DNA of 14,196 bases from CAYSRM01 sp964475205 (GCA_964475205.1 CAYYVQ010000068.1:1-14196); one strand, 5' to 3'. Positions 1 through 7,649 are shown, numbered from the stretch's first letter. Notes: generated from the letters alone by a model not told the origin. Numbers and translations: made by a program.

Positions 1-497
1 GGGAACAGATCAAGAAGAAAGGCAATATCCCGCCCTTTCATATTGACCAGCAGGTGTGCTACGACAGCAAGCGCGACCGTCTCTACATTGGCGGAGGCGG
101 CTATCCGCATATCAAGATTAAGAAGGGCGACAGTCCGCTGTGGATGTTTGACGTGAAGACGGAAACGTTTTCGCGGCTGGAGCCGGAAGTAACTCCCACA
201 CCGACCGGCTACACCTCGAATATCGCCATGTTCATGTACGACAGCGTGAACGATGTTGTGCTTCTGTTCCATCACCGACCAGGGAGAGGAAGAGAAAAGG
301 AGATGGCCATCTATGCCTATCATCCCGGAGCAAATGAATGGGAAGTGGTTTCCAAGAATCCGCCCGAGATGCACCGCGGGAGGTATGCTACATGGACCGG
401 GCATTACAATCCGAAATTGAATGCCTGCATGCTGCATGTGGCTGACGACAGCCAGAATAACGGCACAATGCTGGCCTATCGCTATAAGCGAAAGTAA
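1..497 (+). CDS. Kelch/beta-propeller-like protein, 3' end only
   Basis: The frame is open from base 3 to the TAA at 495-497, so the gene begins before the window and only about 164 C-terminal residues are visible. An internal GTG at 54 is not a convincing start because coding-like sequence continues upstream of it. The visible part has Kelch-like blade units: an Asp-Ser plus hydrophobic strand (MFMYDSVNDVVLLFHH), followed by a Tyr/Trp strand (AIYAYHPGANEWEVV), and a last unit with YNPKLNACMLHV. Such repeats build beta-propellers that bind carbohydrate or protein; they do not fix an activity. It converges with the GH10-like gene on the other strand. Function is unknown; family-level call only. 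Confidence 0.6.
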   Translation, partial: EQIKKKGNIPPFHIDQQVCYDSKRDRLYIGGGGYPHIKIKKGDSPLWMFDVKTETFSRLEPEVTPTPTGYTSNIAMFMYDSVNDVVLLFHHRPGRGREKEMAIYAYHPGANEWEVVSKNPPEMHRGRYATWTGHYNPKLNACMLHVADDSQNNGTMLAYRYKRK

Positions 498-531
498 GCT
501 TGCTATTCATGTCTACCAGTTTTCTGGCCGG

Positions 532-767
532 CTATGCTTGCCGCTTCAGCCAGGCTGCGTGATCTGGCTCTTCCATGAACTCGGGTTCCCTGTCGAATTG
601 CAATCGAATAATGGTCATGGCTTCGTGGAACCAGCGGATACGGTCGTCATAAGATCTTTGGTTTATCGTGCATGCTCCTTGCTCAGCCTGACAAATTCCT
701 CGCACATAGCCTTGACGGCTTCCGGACGGTGTCCAGCTTTGACCGTATCACCGTATGAGTCATAAAG
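532..767 (-). pseudogene. Broken coding remnant downstream of the GH10-like gene
   Basis: On the minus strand two protein-like stretches follow the TGA that ends the GH10-like gene (760-762). The first, in a shifted frame over about 767-663, reads LYDSYGDTVKAG...PEAVKAMCEEFVRLSKEHAR and stops at TAA (663-665). The second lies back in the GH10-like frame, about 660-532: YDDRIRWFHEAMTIIRLQFD, then EPEFMEEPDHAAWLKRQA and a TAG. Both are amphipathic, rich in charged residues and lack the Ser/Arg/Cys-rich look of shadow frames. Neither has a convincing start with a ribosome binding site. They may be one C-terminal region broken by two compensating single-base shifts (mutation or sequencing error), or the relic of a separate gene. 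I recognise no family. Confidence 0.35.
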
Positions 768-1992
768 CCGCCTTGACAAACCGATCCCCGTCTTTGACCC
801 AGCGTTCGGGGCGCGACCAGATATGCGCCACGTATGTTTCCTGATCTTTGCGGGAAAGGGTTGACAGTAATGCAGGATCGCCCAGCTCACGAAACAGGGG
901 ATCCCTGGGGTTAAACCGGTTGAAAGTGTAGATCCCGTCGACCCCGGCCTTCCAGGCGGCGAGGGCTTCACCGCGCCATATTTCCAGATCTGATGCCGCT
1001 TCGGGCTTCCCGCCCCCCGAAATACGCCTTGACGTAAACCCGGCGTAAACCGGAACATCGTAACGTTTTCCCAGGGCGGCCAGGTTCTGCCACGGCTCGA
1101 ACTTGAAGTAGCCGCCAGCCGTAAAGATATCGATCAGGCCTTCCCCAAGCCAGCGTTCGAGATCTATGCCCAGCGCGTTTGAGAATCCAATCGAATCAAA
1201 CCCTCTCATGGCAAGCAGCAGCGGCTTGCCGCGTTTTTCGGCGACCTTGTCGGCCATGGACCGAATGCGCCGGATCAGATCGGTCATCATTGCGCTGTGC
1301 TCGGTGGTCACGGGTTCTCCCGTTAACTGCTGTGTGAACAGTACCGGGTGCCGGAAGAAATCCAGTTCCAACCCGTCAACATCGTAGCGTGTGGCCACAT
1401 CCTCAAGGATGTGGTAGACCTTTTGGCGCACTTCTGGGATCCCGTAATCAATTGCCGACCAGCGGCCGCAGGCGTAGGGATACTCGACTCCGGGCTTGCC
1501 GACCAGCCAGTGCGAATGCCGCCGTTTCCAGTCGGTAATCAAAAACGCCGCGGCAGGACTGGAATCGTGCGTATCGTTCATGCGCATCGACCAGAAAGCT
1601 TCCATATTGTGCCCGTGACAGAACTCTACGATGGTTTCCAGCGAGTCAGTACCGAGAGGGATCAATTCGTGCACACGACGGGCCGCGCATTGGTCGCTGT
1701 CGAGCAATTCTGAGACGTTGCTGCGGTGCGTGTAGTGGTTGAAAACGCCGGTACAGTAAAAGACCGCATTGACGTGGCTTCCGGCAAGAGGGGCCGTGCG
1801 TGTGCTCAGAAACAGATCCGGGGTAACAGGCTGATCGGCGGTGATACGCTTTAAATCGTTGCCATCGTTGTTCATGATAAGACGGCGGCGCCTACGGGCT
1901 GCCGCCTTACGGGTTGCGATGATGTTTGCGTTTCCCTTATAGTTTGCTGGACGGTCAAAGGGTATGCCATTGCTTTGCGGTGTTGATGTCAT
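760..1992 (-). CDS. GH10-like (putative glycoside hydrolase) TIM-barrel protein
   Basis: A 410-residue protein with no signal peptide. After a short N-terminal segment (about residues 13-40) with the run KAAARRRRR and the motif MNNDGND, the sequence looks like the GH10-like/GHL10 barrels common in PVC bacteria: VNAVFYCTGVFNHYT, then HGHNMEAFWSMRMNDTHD, then the barrel strand DVDGLELDFFRHP (Glu about 209 and Asp about 211 as candidate catalytic acids), then FTAGGYFKF and VDGIYTFNRFNPRDP near the end. The substrate cannot be read from sequence. The frame stays open to an ATG at 2073, but that ATG lies upstream of the predicted promoter (2058-2086), so the ATG at 1992 is preferred; its ribosome binding site (AGGTC) is weak. 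It diverges from the N-acetylneuraminate lyase gene. The C-terminus may be cut short: protein-like sequence continues in another frame beyond the stop. Confidence 0.7.
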   Translation of the reverse strand: MTSTPQSNGIPFDRPANYKGNANIIATRKAAARRRRRLIMNNDGNDLKRITADQPVTPDLFLSTRTAPLAGSHVNAVFYCTGVFNHYTHRSNVSELLDSDQCAARRVHELIPLGTDSLETIVEFCHGHNMEAFWSMRMNDTHDSSPAAAFLITDWKRRHSHWLVGKPGVEYPYACGRWSAIDYGIPEVRQKVYHILEDVATRYDVDGLELDFFRHPVLFTQQLTGEPVTTEHSAMMTDLIRRIRSMADKVAEKRGKPLLLAMRGFDSIGFSNALGIDLERWLGEGLIDIFTAGGYFKFEPWQNLAALGKRYDVPVYAGFTSRRISGGGKPEAASDLEIWRGEALAAWKAGVDGIYTFNRFNPRDPLFRELGDPALLSTLSRKDQETYVAHIWSRPERWVKDGDRFVKAAL

Positions 1993-2042
1993 CGTTCGTT
2001 GACCTGCTTTCTCCCGGTTTTCGTCTTGATACCGATCTATAT

Positions 2043-2059
2043 ATACAGCTACTCTGTAT
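2043..2059. promoter_or_regulatory. Inverted repeat, candidate operator between divergent genes
   Basis: ATACAG-CTACT-CTGTAT is a perfect 6+6 bp inverted repeat with a 5 bp spacer. It overlaps the last two bases of the predicted -10 of the minus-strand hydrolase promoter and covers the expected start of transcription, a classic position for a repressor. A weak plus-strand promoter for the lyase gene (TTGATA at 2026-2031, 18 bp, TACTCT at 2050-2055) would also have its -10 inside the repeat, so a single regulator could control both genes. No regulator gene is in the window. The role is inferred from position only. Confidence 0.4.
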
Positions 2060-2086
2060 TTTAGGCAAAGCACACTCGAACGTCAA
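2058..2086 (-). promoter_or_regulatory. Sigma70-like promoter for the GH10-like gene
   Basis: Read on the minus strand: TTGACG (2086-2081, 5 of 6 matches to the -35 consensus), a 17 bp spacer, and TAAAAT (2063-2058, 5 of 6 matches to the -10 consensus). Transcription would start near 2051 and give a leader of about 60 nt before the ATG at 1992. This argues against the far-upstream ATG at 2073 as the translation start. Confidence 0.5.
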
Positions 2087-2101
2087 TTTTATGGAGGCTT
2101 T

Positions 2102-3010
2102 ATGAAAACAACAGGATTGGTTTCCGCCGTGCCCACAGCATTCCGGGAAGACGGGAGCGTGGATTTCAGCGCGATACCTCCACTGGCCGAGCATTTGTGC
2201 CGGACAGGTTGCGCTGGCGTGTTTGTCAATGGGACGACCGGCGAAAGCATGTCGCTGACTGTTGAAGAACGGGAAAAGTGCTTGAAAGAGTGGCGGCGCG
2301 TTCTGCCAGCCGACCGAAAACTGTTCGCGCATGTCGGCCACAATTGCCTGGAAGACGCGAAAAGACTGGCCTGCCATGCGAGTGAGACAGGCGCTGATGC
2401 AGTGGCAGCGGTGGTTCCGAGCTTTTTCAAACCCTCAGGGATTGAGGGCGTAATTCAATGGTGTGAACAGGTGGCGGCGGCGGTTCCGGATTTGCCGTTT
2501 TATTTCTATTACATGCCGGGTTTTACCGGTACCGTCTTGAGTGTGGCGCGTTTTCTTGAAGCGGCTGAACCGAGAATCCCGAATCTGGCCGGAGTCAAGT
2601 ACACATACGAGACGCTGGACGATTTCATGGAAGCCCTGAATTTGGAGAACGGACGTTTTGATCTTATGTGGGGCCGCGACCAGATGCTGCTTGCCGCCTG
2701 GTCGGTGGGAGCGCGGGCCGCCACAGGTTCGACGTTCGCCCTGGCCGCTCCGCTTTATTTAGAGTTGATAACAGCCTTCGAGCGCGGCGATATGGCGACA
2801 GCCCAAGCCGCACAGGTCCGCTCCATAGCCATCATCCGGGCCCTGGCCGCCACAGGCAATTTTTTCTCAGCGCTGAAACAGGCGCTTCGGGACCAGGGCG
2901 TGCCAATGCGTCGGGATACGCGCCTGCCGCTTCCTCCGCTTTCAAAAGAAGATATGGCAGCCTGCCGGACAATCGCAGAAAAAAATCTCAATGTAAACAA
3001 TGATTGGTAA
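2102..3010 (+). CDS. nanA: N-acetylneuraminate lyase (DapA/NAL family)
   Basis: A 302-residue cytoplasmic class I aldolase, full length for the family. Predicted reaction: reversible cleavage of N-acetylneuraminate to N-acetylmannosamine and pyruvate. Visible motifs: GTTGE at 44-48 (pyruvate carboxylate binding), the YYMPGFTG strand at 136-143 (catalytic Tyr about 137), and GVKYTYETLDDF with Lys166 as the Schiff-base lysine. The segments VFVNGTTGE..SL, GADAVAAVVPSFFKP, PFYFYYMP and the late RLPLPPLS resemble the animal enzyme NPL (YYHIPALTG; PRLPL) more than E. coli NanA (YNIPALSG) or dihydrodipicolinate synthase. The start has a strong ribosome binding site (GGAGG, 5-6 bp upstream). The 3' end overlaps the next gene by 11 bp, so the two are probably cotranscribed. 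Other DapA-family aldolases with a different sugar-acid substrate remain possible. Confidence 0.8.
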   Translation: MKTTGLVSAVPTAFREDGSVDFSAIPPLAEHLCRTGCAGVFVNGTTGESMSLTVEEREKCLKEWRRVLPADRKLFAHVGHNCLEDAKRLACHASETGADAVAAVVPSFFKPSGIEGVIQWCEQVAAAVPDLPFYFYYMPGFTGTVLSVARFLEAAEPRIPNLAGVKYTYETLDDFMEALNLENGRFDLMWGRDQMLLAAWSVGARAATGSTFALAAPLYLELITAFERGDMATAQAAQVRSIAIIRALAATGNFFSALKQALRDQGVPMRRDTRLPLPPLSKEDMAACRTIAEKNLNVNNDW

Positions 3011-6000
3011 AAGCAGGTTGAATCAAGAACGCTTTTCACCGGACCGATTGACTTTTTCTTCGGCTCTCGCCGTGTCGTTGCCGGGCGTGGTTCTGTTTCT
3101 CACTGGAACAAGCTCGCTGATGCTCGAGATGATCTGGGCCAGGCGCCTGGCAATTATTCATGGCGGCACGGTTCCAGCGGGCGCGGCGGCCTTGTGCGCC
3201 TACCTTGCCGGACTGGCAATAGGAGCGGCCTGGCTCGGGAGGAGGGCTGACCGTATTGCGAGGCCTCAGCTTTTTTTCGGAGTTCTGCAGCTTGGTATAG
3301 GATTCTGGGCGTTGGTTTCCATGATGACTCCGCTATTCCTGCCTGAAGTCTATGCACTGCTGACGCATACACTCGGGTTATCGCGAGCGCTTGTCCCGTT
3401 TTTCCTGGCTATGTTTATTTTTCTGCCTCCAGCAATATTAATGGGAGGAACGCTTCCGATAGCAGTGTGCTGGCAGGAAAGGGTCGCGTTCCCGAATGTG
3501 GCGTCTGCCGCGGGATTATTGCGTTTTGTCAATTGCGCCGGAGCCGCGGGCGGCGCATTGCTCGCAGCCGGGCTGTTGATTCCCCGCTGGGGTTTGAACG
3601 CGACGACTGTCTCCGCAGCGCTGCCGGCTTTATTTGCTGCTGCAATAGCAGGAGCTGCGGGATATCGGTCGAAAAATGGCCTGATTGAGCCCGGACTGAA
3701 TGCAAATCAGGCAAATGGAGCTGAACCTTCACGGGGAATCGCGGAATCGTCCGGCAATGAGAAGGGACGACAAGATAGAGGTTTCCGCCAGGGGGCATTG
3801 GTTCTGGCGTTTCTTGCAGGAAGCCTGGTCATGTTATGCCAGATAGCGCAATTCCGGGCGCTTTCATTCCTGACCTCAGGGACCCTGGCGGCTTTCGGGA
3901 GCGTATCGGCTGTTTATATTTTTGCTCTTGGAGCCGGAGCGTTGATCGGGGGTGGACTGTTGAGCCGGGTTGCAAGGCGCCGTATTCCGCTGATGCTGGC
4001 CGCATCCTTTGCCCTCGTCGGCGCCGGCGCGGGTTCAAGTCTGCCGTTACTCCAGATGGTCAGCGGTGAAATGATACAACATCTGAGGACAATGGATGCG
4101 GGGAGTCTTTTCAGGGCGGCTCTTGCTATCACGCCTACTGCGTTGCCGCTGGGTCTTATGTTTCCATTGCTCATTGAAAGCATCCATCCTGCCCGAGACA
4201 GATCAGGCAGTACGGTAGGCAGTATTTCTGCGGCCATGGAAGCGGGCTCAATAACAGGTCCCGCGCTTGTCGCGCTTGTCATTCTGCCTGTCCTTGGAAC
4301 GCGGCTGACTCTTATCCTGGCTGTTGCGCTGGCAACGGGACTTGCAATCATTGTATTCTGGGGAAGATTCGGTGTAAGTATATTTCGCTACCCGTTGAAA
4401 CAGATTCCGGGAACGATCCTGTTGGCGGCCATAGGCACGGCAACCCTGATACCGGCCTGGAAAACCCATATCTATCAGGAAGTCATTCTTGAGCAACTTG
4501 AACGAAATGTCGGAGCTGAAGGCGAGATTGTAGATATTGAGGAAGGAATTGAAGGAATTGTTTCTGTGGGCCGTGGATGGAATGATTTTGAAGGCCGCGA
4601 GATCACGCTTATGTATATCGGACGTAAGATGCAATCTGAGGACTCGACACCATGGAGACGCCTTGAAAAAACTATGGGCGCGCTTCCTTCCCTGCTATGT
4701 CCCCGGCCAAGAGGACGCGCTTTTCATATCGGCCTTGGTTCAGGCGTAACGGCCGCATCAAGCAAAGCCGCCGCTCCGGAACGCTTTGTGCGGGTTGCCG
4801 AGCTGGTTCCCGGCGTTGTGGAGCAGATGAAACGTTTTCATCCACCGGGGCCAGTGTCTTTCGATATTGTGATTGGCGAAGGCCGCGCTTTATTGGCCGC
4901 CGAGCATGAACCGCTTGACCTGATTGTCACTGATATTGTTTTTCCTGAATCCGCCGGCGCCGGCGGACTGTTCAGCCGCGAATATTTTGAAAACACTCGC
5001 TCATCTCTTTCGGAAGGCGGTGTCTTTATGCATTGGCTTCCGCTGTGGCAGATGTCGCCGAGGGCGTTCCAATCAACCGTGCAAGCCTTCCTGGACGTAT
5101 ATCCGGATGCGACGTTGTGGGCAGCCAGCCTGAATGGCGCCCGTCCCCTGGCTGGACTGTCTGGACAAAAAAACGCTGAAAAAGGATTCGATCCAGAAGT
5201 TCTGGCGCAGCGTCTGGCTCAGCTTGAAACTGCGGCTGTTGACCTTGGCAGTATCGACCTTGACAGTGTTGAAGGGATTCTGGCGCGTTTTGTTGCCGGC
5301 CCGCAGCAACTAGCTGAGCTGGCCGGTTCCGTCCCCGCTTCCACTGATGACCGTCCGCTGCCCGAATTCTATGTAACAGGAAAGCGTAATGTTAATCCAG
5401 GCATGGAAAACCTTGAACTTCTACTTTCCTCCTGGACCGCTGATATCATTTTTAAGGCGGCTGTTCTATCTAAAGAGGAAGAATCCGGCTCCGGGCAGGA
5501 GACAAGCGGCATGACAGGCCTTGAGGAAAAAACAAAGGTTAAAAGAGACGCGCGGCGCGAATTGGCTGAAATTAACCTTGCCCTGGGCAATGCTCTCACC
5601 ACCGGATGGACCGCGCGGCGTGTTATGCCGCTGCTCGAACGCATGAGCATTATTCGCCTGCAGGCTCCTGATGACCCGGAAATAGCTTATGAATACTGGA
5701 TGCTGCTACTTGATGTTGCCGAATCTGCGTTTAAGGGCGGCAGGATGAAGATGGTCCGGCAGGTTCTGGAGATGTCGCTTGATGTCGGTCCTAAACGTGA
5801 TTTTATCATGCGCAACCTTGCTCTTGCCAAGGCTGTTACCGGAAAGCCCGGCGACGGATTGGAAGAGGCGCGCGATGCCTGCCGGCTTCGCCCGGAGAAT
5901 CCCGAAAACTGGAAGGTCTTACAGCAGGTCGCGCTCTCGGCCGGCAATGATAACGAAGCCAGGCATGCAGCCGACCAGGCGCAAAAAGCAGCCGCCGGCC

Positions 6001-6014
6001 ATAGTCGAGACTGA
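3000..6014 (+). CDS. Fused polytopic membrane / spermidine-synthase-like / TPR protein
   Basis: 1004 residues in three parts. Residues about 20-490 are polytopic membrane segments, e.g. 24-46, 60-80, 90-112, 131-157, 180-220, 264-295, 302-322, 329-352, 372-392, 418-455, 468-486, with a hydrophilic loop at about 222-262. Residues about 500-710 form a Rossmann methyltransferase-like fold of the spermidine synthase family: GLGSG (578-582), acidic Glu601 after strand 2, GEGR (626-629), DLIVTD (640-645), GGLFSREYFE (655-664). Residues about 850-1000 are helical and TPR-like, with a repeat-type unit near 940-975. The arrangement matches the 'fused MFS/spermidine synthase' group of unknown activity. 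The second Asp of the canonical TDSSDP loop, which holds the amine acceptor, is replaced by Phe648, so ordinary spermidine synthesis is doubtful. The ATG at 3000 overlaps the lyase gene by 11 bp and has no strong ribosome binding site, suggesting translational coupling. Confidence 0.7.
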   Translation: MIGKSRLNQERFSPDRLTFSSALAVSLPGVVLFLTGTSSLMLEMIWARRLAIIHGGTVPAGAAALCAYLAGLAIGAAWLGRRADRIARPQLFFGVLQLGIGFWALVSMMTPLFLPEVYALLTHTLGLSRALVPFFLAMFIFLPPAILMGGTLPIAVCWQERVAFPNVASAAGLLRFVNCAGAAGGALLAAGLLIPRWGLNATTVSAALPALFAAAIAGAAGYRSKNGLIEPGLNANQANGAEPSRGIAESSGNEKGRQDRGFRQGALVLAFLAGSLVMLCQIAQFRALSFLTSGTLAAFGSVSAVYIFALGAGALIGGGLLSRVARRRIPLMLAASFALVGAGAGSSLPLLQMVSGEMIQHLRTMDAGSLFRAALAITPTALPLGLMFPLLIESIHPARDRSGSTVGSISAAMEAGSITGPALVALVILPVLGTRLTLILAVALATGLAIIVFWGRFGVSIFRYPLKQIPGTILLAAIGTATLIPAWKTHIYQEVILEQLERNVGAEGEIVDIEEGIEGIVSVGRGWNDFEGREITLMYIGRKMQSEDSTPWRRLEKTMGALPSLLCPRPRGRAFHIGLGSGVTAASSKAAAPERFVRVAELVPGVVEQMKRFHPPGPVSFDIVIGEGRALLAAEHEPLDLIVTDIVFPESAGAGGLFSREYFENTRSSLSEGGVFMHWLPLWQMSPRAFQSTVQAFLDVYPDATLWAASLNGARPLAGLSGQKNAEKGFDPEVLAQRLAQLETAAVDLGSIDLDSVEGILARFVAGPQQLAELAGSVPASTDDRPLPEFYVTGKRNVNPGMENLELLLSSWTADIIFKAAVLSKEEESGSGQETSGMTGLEEKTKVKRDARRELAEINLALGNALTTGWTARRVMPLLERMSIIRLQAPDDPEIAYEYWMLLLDVAESAFKGGRMKMVRQVLEMSLDVGPKRDFIMRNLALAKAVTGKPGDGLEEARDACRLRPENPENWKVLQQVALSAGNDNEARHAADQAQKAAAGHSRD

Positions 6015-6018
6015 TATT

Positions 6019-6055
6019 AAAAAAAACTCAGCAATTCTAATTATGGCGGTCTGAG
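6019..6055 (-). terminator. Possible intrinsic terminator after the GH4 gene
   Basis: On the minus strand CTCAG, a 19-nt loop and CTGAG form a short stem directly followed by eight T residues, about 34 bp after the GH4 stop. The T-tract is good, but the stem is only 5 bp and the loop long, so the call is weak. It lies between two convergent genes, where a terminator is expected. Confidence 0.35.
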
Positions 6056-6088
6056 GTGAGCATGAGTGGCGTAACGGTAAGGGCCAGA

Positions 6089-7504
6089 TCATTCGACGTT
6101 GCGAGCCGCCATTCCTGAGACTTCGGATTCAGCATTCTTTCCCGAGGCTTTTTTGCCGGGTCTGGTTCTGGATTTCTTTTTTGTCCCGGCCTTTGCGCGG
6201 CACCATGCGGGGATATACCTGCTTTCGGCTTTGAAGAGTTCTTCGGCCATTTGCCGGATCTCCGCCGGACTGCAAACGGCTGCGGAAAGGGGGTCGAGCA
6301 TCATGGCCTGGATTACGCTTTCGCGGTCATGATTCAGAATGCCGTGTGCACTGAGCTCGAATACAGCCATGTTGCTTCGGCATAGCGCGGCGACTTGTTC
6401 GGGAAGCGCCCCGAAATATGTTGGGGTATAACCACGTTTGTCCACCAATACTGCAACCTCCACCACGCCCGTTTGCGGGAGATTGGGAATAAGGCCTGTG
6501 TTGGGCACTGATGCGTATATAATACTTGCGCTGTCCAGGAAATGTCCCTTGATGATATCCGAGGCATATTCGTGACTGCGCTTCAAATTGATTTCTTTCC
6601 TGCCCTGCGCCATTTCGCGGCGGGCTTTATCAGTTTTTTTGCGCCAGGCGGGCCAGTTGTCCGCATAGAAGCTGCTTCCGCCGAGGTACTTTTTCCCGCA
6701 GTGCTTTTTGATCAGGTCTCTGCGTTTTCTAATGTAAGGAACATACTCGGAAAAGTGGCCGCTTGATTCGGTGACAAAGTAGCCGAACTGTTTCATGATC
6801 TCAAACCGAACAGGATCCTGCTTCAGGAATTCCGGATCTTCCGCATAATCTTTGAGCCTCGGGTAGAGGTCTTTACCCTTGTGTTCAAGTCTTGTGAACC
6901 ACGCCATATGATTGATCCCCCCGCACTCCCATACCATCTCCTCATAAGGAATGCCCGTGAAGCCGGCCAGCTTCCTGCTCGTGCCCTGGACGCTATGGCA
7001 GAGGCCAACGTAGGGTTGGTCTGTATGACGGGTAGCCGCAAGAGAAAGAATGCTCATGGGGTTGGTATAGTTCATAATCAGTGCGTCCGGGCAGAGTTTC
7101 TTTGCGTCATCGAGAATCTCCAGGAAGGAGGGAAGGGTGCGCAGCGCTTTCATTACGCCCCCGGGTCCAATGGTGTCGCCAATGCATTGATCGATTCCGT
7201 ACTTGAGCGGTATATCATTGTCGAGGCGCACACACTTGACGCCTGAAACTTCAATTGTGCTGATAAGATAATCAGTGCCTTTAAGTATCTCTTTCCGATC
7301 AGTAGAGGCCTCTATCTTCCACGATTCAGTCTTGCCCATAAGTTCAAGCAGACGGTGCATGAGCTTTATGTTGACGTCAAGCCGTCTGCGATCAATGTCC
7401 ACCAGCCCGATAATACCGCGCGGCAACTCATCAATGTTCAGAATATCCGTAAAAAGCGTCTGTGTAAAACCGCTGCCGGCGCCCAACAATGTAATTTTAG
7501 GCAT
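6089..7504 (-). CDS. GH4 family glycosidase, alpha-galactosidase (MelA) type
   Basis: A 471-residue NAD- and metal-dependent cytoplasmic glycosidase of family GH4. Evidence: N-terminal Rossmann motif GAGSGFTQ (8-15), NYTNPM (145-150), CHSVQGT with metal ligand Cys169 (169-175), and GINHMAWF with His199. In GH4 the C-H-S-V tetrad is typical of alpha-galactosidases such as E. coli MelA (CHSVQGT, GINHMAF), while alpha-glucosidases have CHE and phospho-glycosidases CDMP or CNVP. An alpha-galacturonidase (the LplD branch of GH4) is a real alternative, because it shares the axial C4 configuration. The start is supported by AGGAGA 5-6 bp upstream. The last 32 residues (about 440-471) are a Lys/Arg/Ser/Ala-rich tail that I do not associate with the family. 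Divergent from the sulfatase gene; no signal peptide. Confidence 0.85.
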   Translation of the reverse strand: MPKITLLGAGSGFTQTLFTDILNIDELPRGIIGLVDIDRRRLDVNIKLMHRLLELMGKTESWKIEASTDRKEILKGTDYLISTIEVSGVKCVRLDNDIPLKYGIDQCIGDTIGPGGVMKALRTLPSFLEILDDAKKLCPDALIMNYTNPMSILSLAATRHTDQPYVGLCHSVQGTSRKLAGFTGIPYEEMVWECGGINHMAWFTRLEHKGKDLYPRLKDYAEDPEFLKQDPVRFEIMKQFGYFVTESSGHFSEYVPYIRKRRDLIKKHCGKKYLGGSSFYADNWPAWRKKTDKARREMAQGRKEINLKRSHEYASDIIKGHFLDSASIIYASVPNTGLIPNLPQTGVVEVAVLVDKRGYTPTYFGALPEQVAALCRSNMAVFELSAHGILNHDRESVIQAMMLDPLSAAVCSPAEIRQMAEELFKAESRYIPAWCRAKAGTKKKSRTRPGKKASGKNAESEVSGMAARNVE

Positions 7505-7539
7505 AGCATCTCCTTTTGATCTTTTATACGATTTTTTGC

Positions 7540-7567
7540 AGTATACAGATTGTCAGATAAATAACAA
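7540..7567 (-). promoter_or_regulatory. Sigma70-like promoter for the GH4 gene
   Basis: Minus strand: TTGTTA (7567-7562), 16 bp spacer, TATACT (7545-7540). The -10 matches consensus at 5 of 6 positions and the -35 at 4 of 6. Transcription would start near 7533, leaving a leader of about 29 nt that contains the AGGAGA ribosome binding site. Confidence 0.4.
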
Positions 7568-7623
7568 TATACAACCTTTTGGTCTGATCTGTTTATCAAC
7601 TTCTGGAGTTAATGAGTAGATCA

Positions 7624-7649
7624 CTTTGGCGCAACAAGTTGCGCCAAAG
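7624..7649. repeat. Perfect 12+12 bp palindrome, candidate operator
   Basis: Arms CTTTGGCGCAAC and GTTGCGCCAAAG are exact reverse complements separated by AA. With a 2-nt loop it suits a dimeric DNA-binding protein better than an RNA hairpin, and there is no T-tract. It sits about 57 bp upstream of the GH4 -35 and about 170 bp upstream of the sulfatase start. I saw no second copy in the window. Confidence 0.6.

Noticed and set aside
498..600. Terminator between the Kelch-like gene and the hydrolase
   Set aside because: Small hairpins such as CCAG-TTTT-CTGG and CAGCC-A-GGCTG occur, but none is followed by a T-tract.
421..765. Plus-strand ORF across the end of the Kelch-like gene
   Set aside because: It overlaps the Kelch frame and is rich in Cys, Ser and Trp with no motif; the minus strand in the same stretch reads more protein-like.
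1993..2073. Upstream ATG start for the GH10-like gene
   Set aside because: It lies within the predicted promoter and upstream of the expected transcript start, and the added residues have no family-like sequence.
3914..4351. Minus-strand ORF inside the membrane fusion gene
   Set aside because: It is a Ser/Arg/Pro/Ala-rich shadow of the membrane-coding frame without a ribosome binding site or motif.
4569..5010. Genuine spermidine synthase forming a polyamine pathway with mtnP
   Set aside because: The acceptor-binding Asp is replaced by Phe, and no speD, speA or speC gene is in the window.
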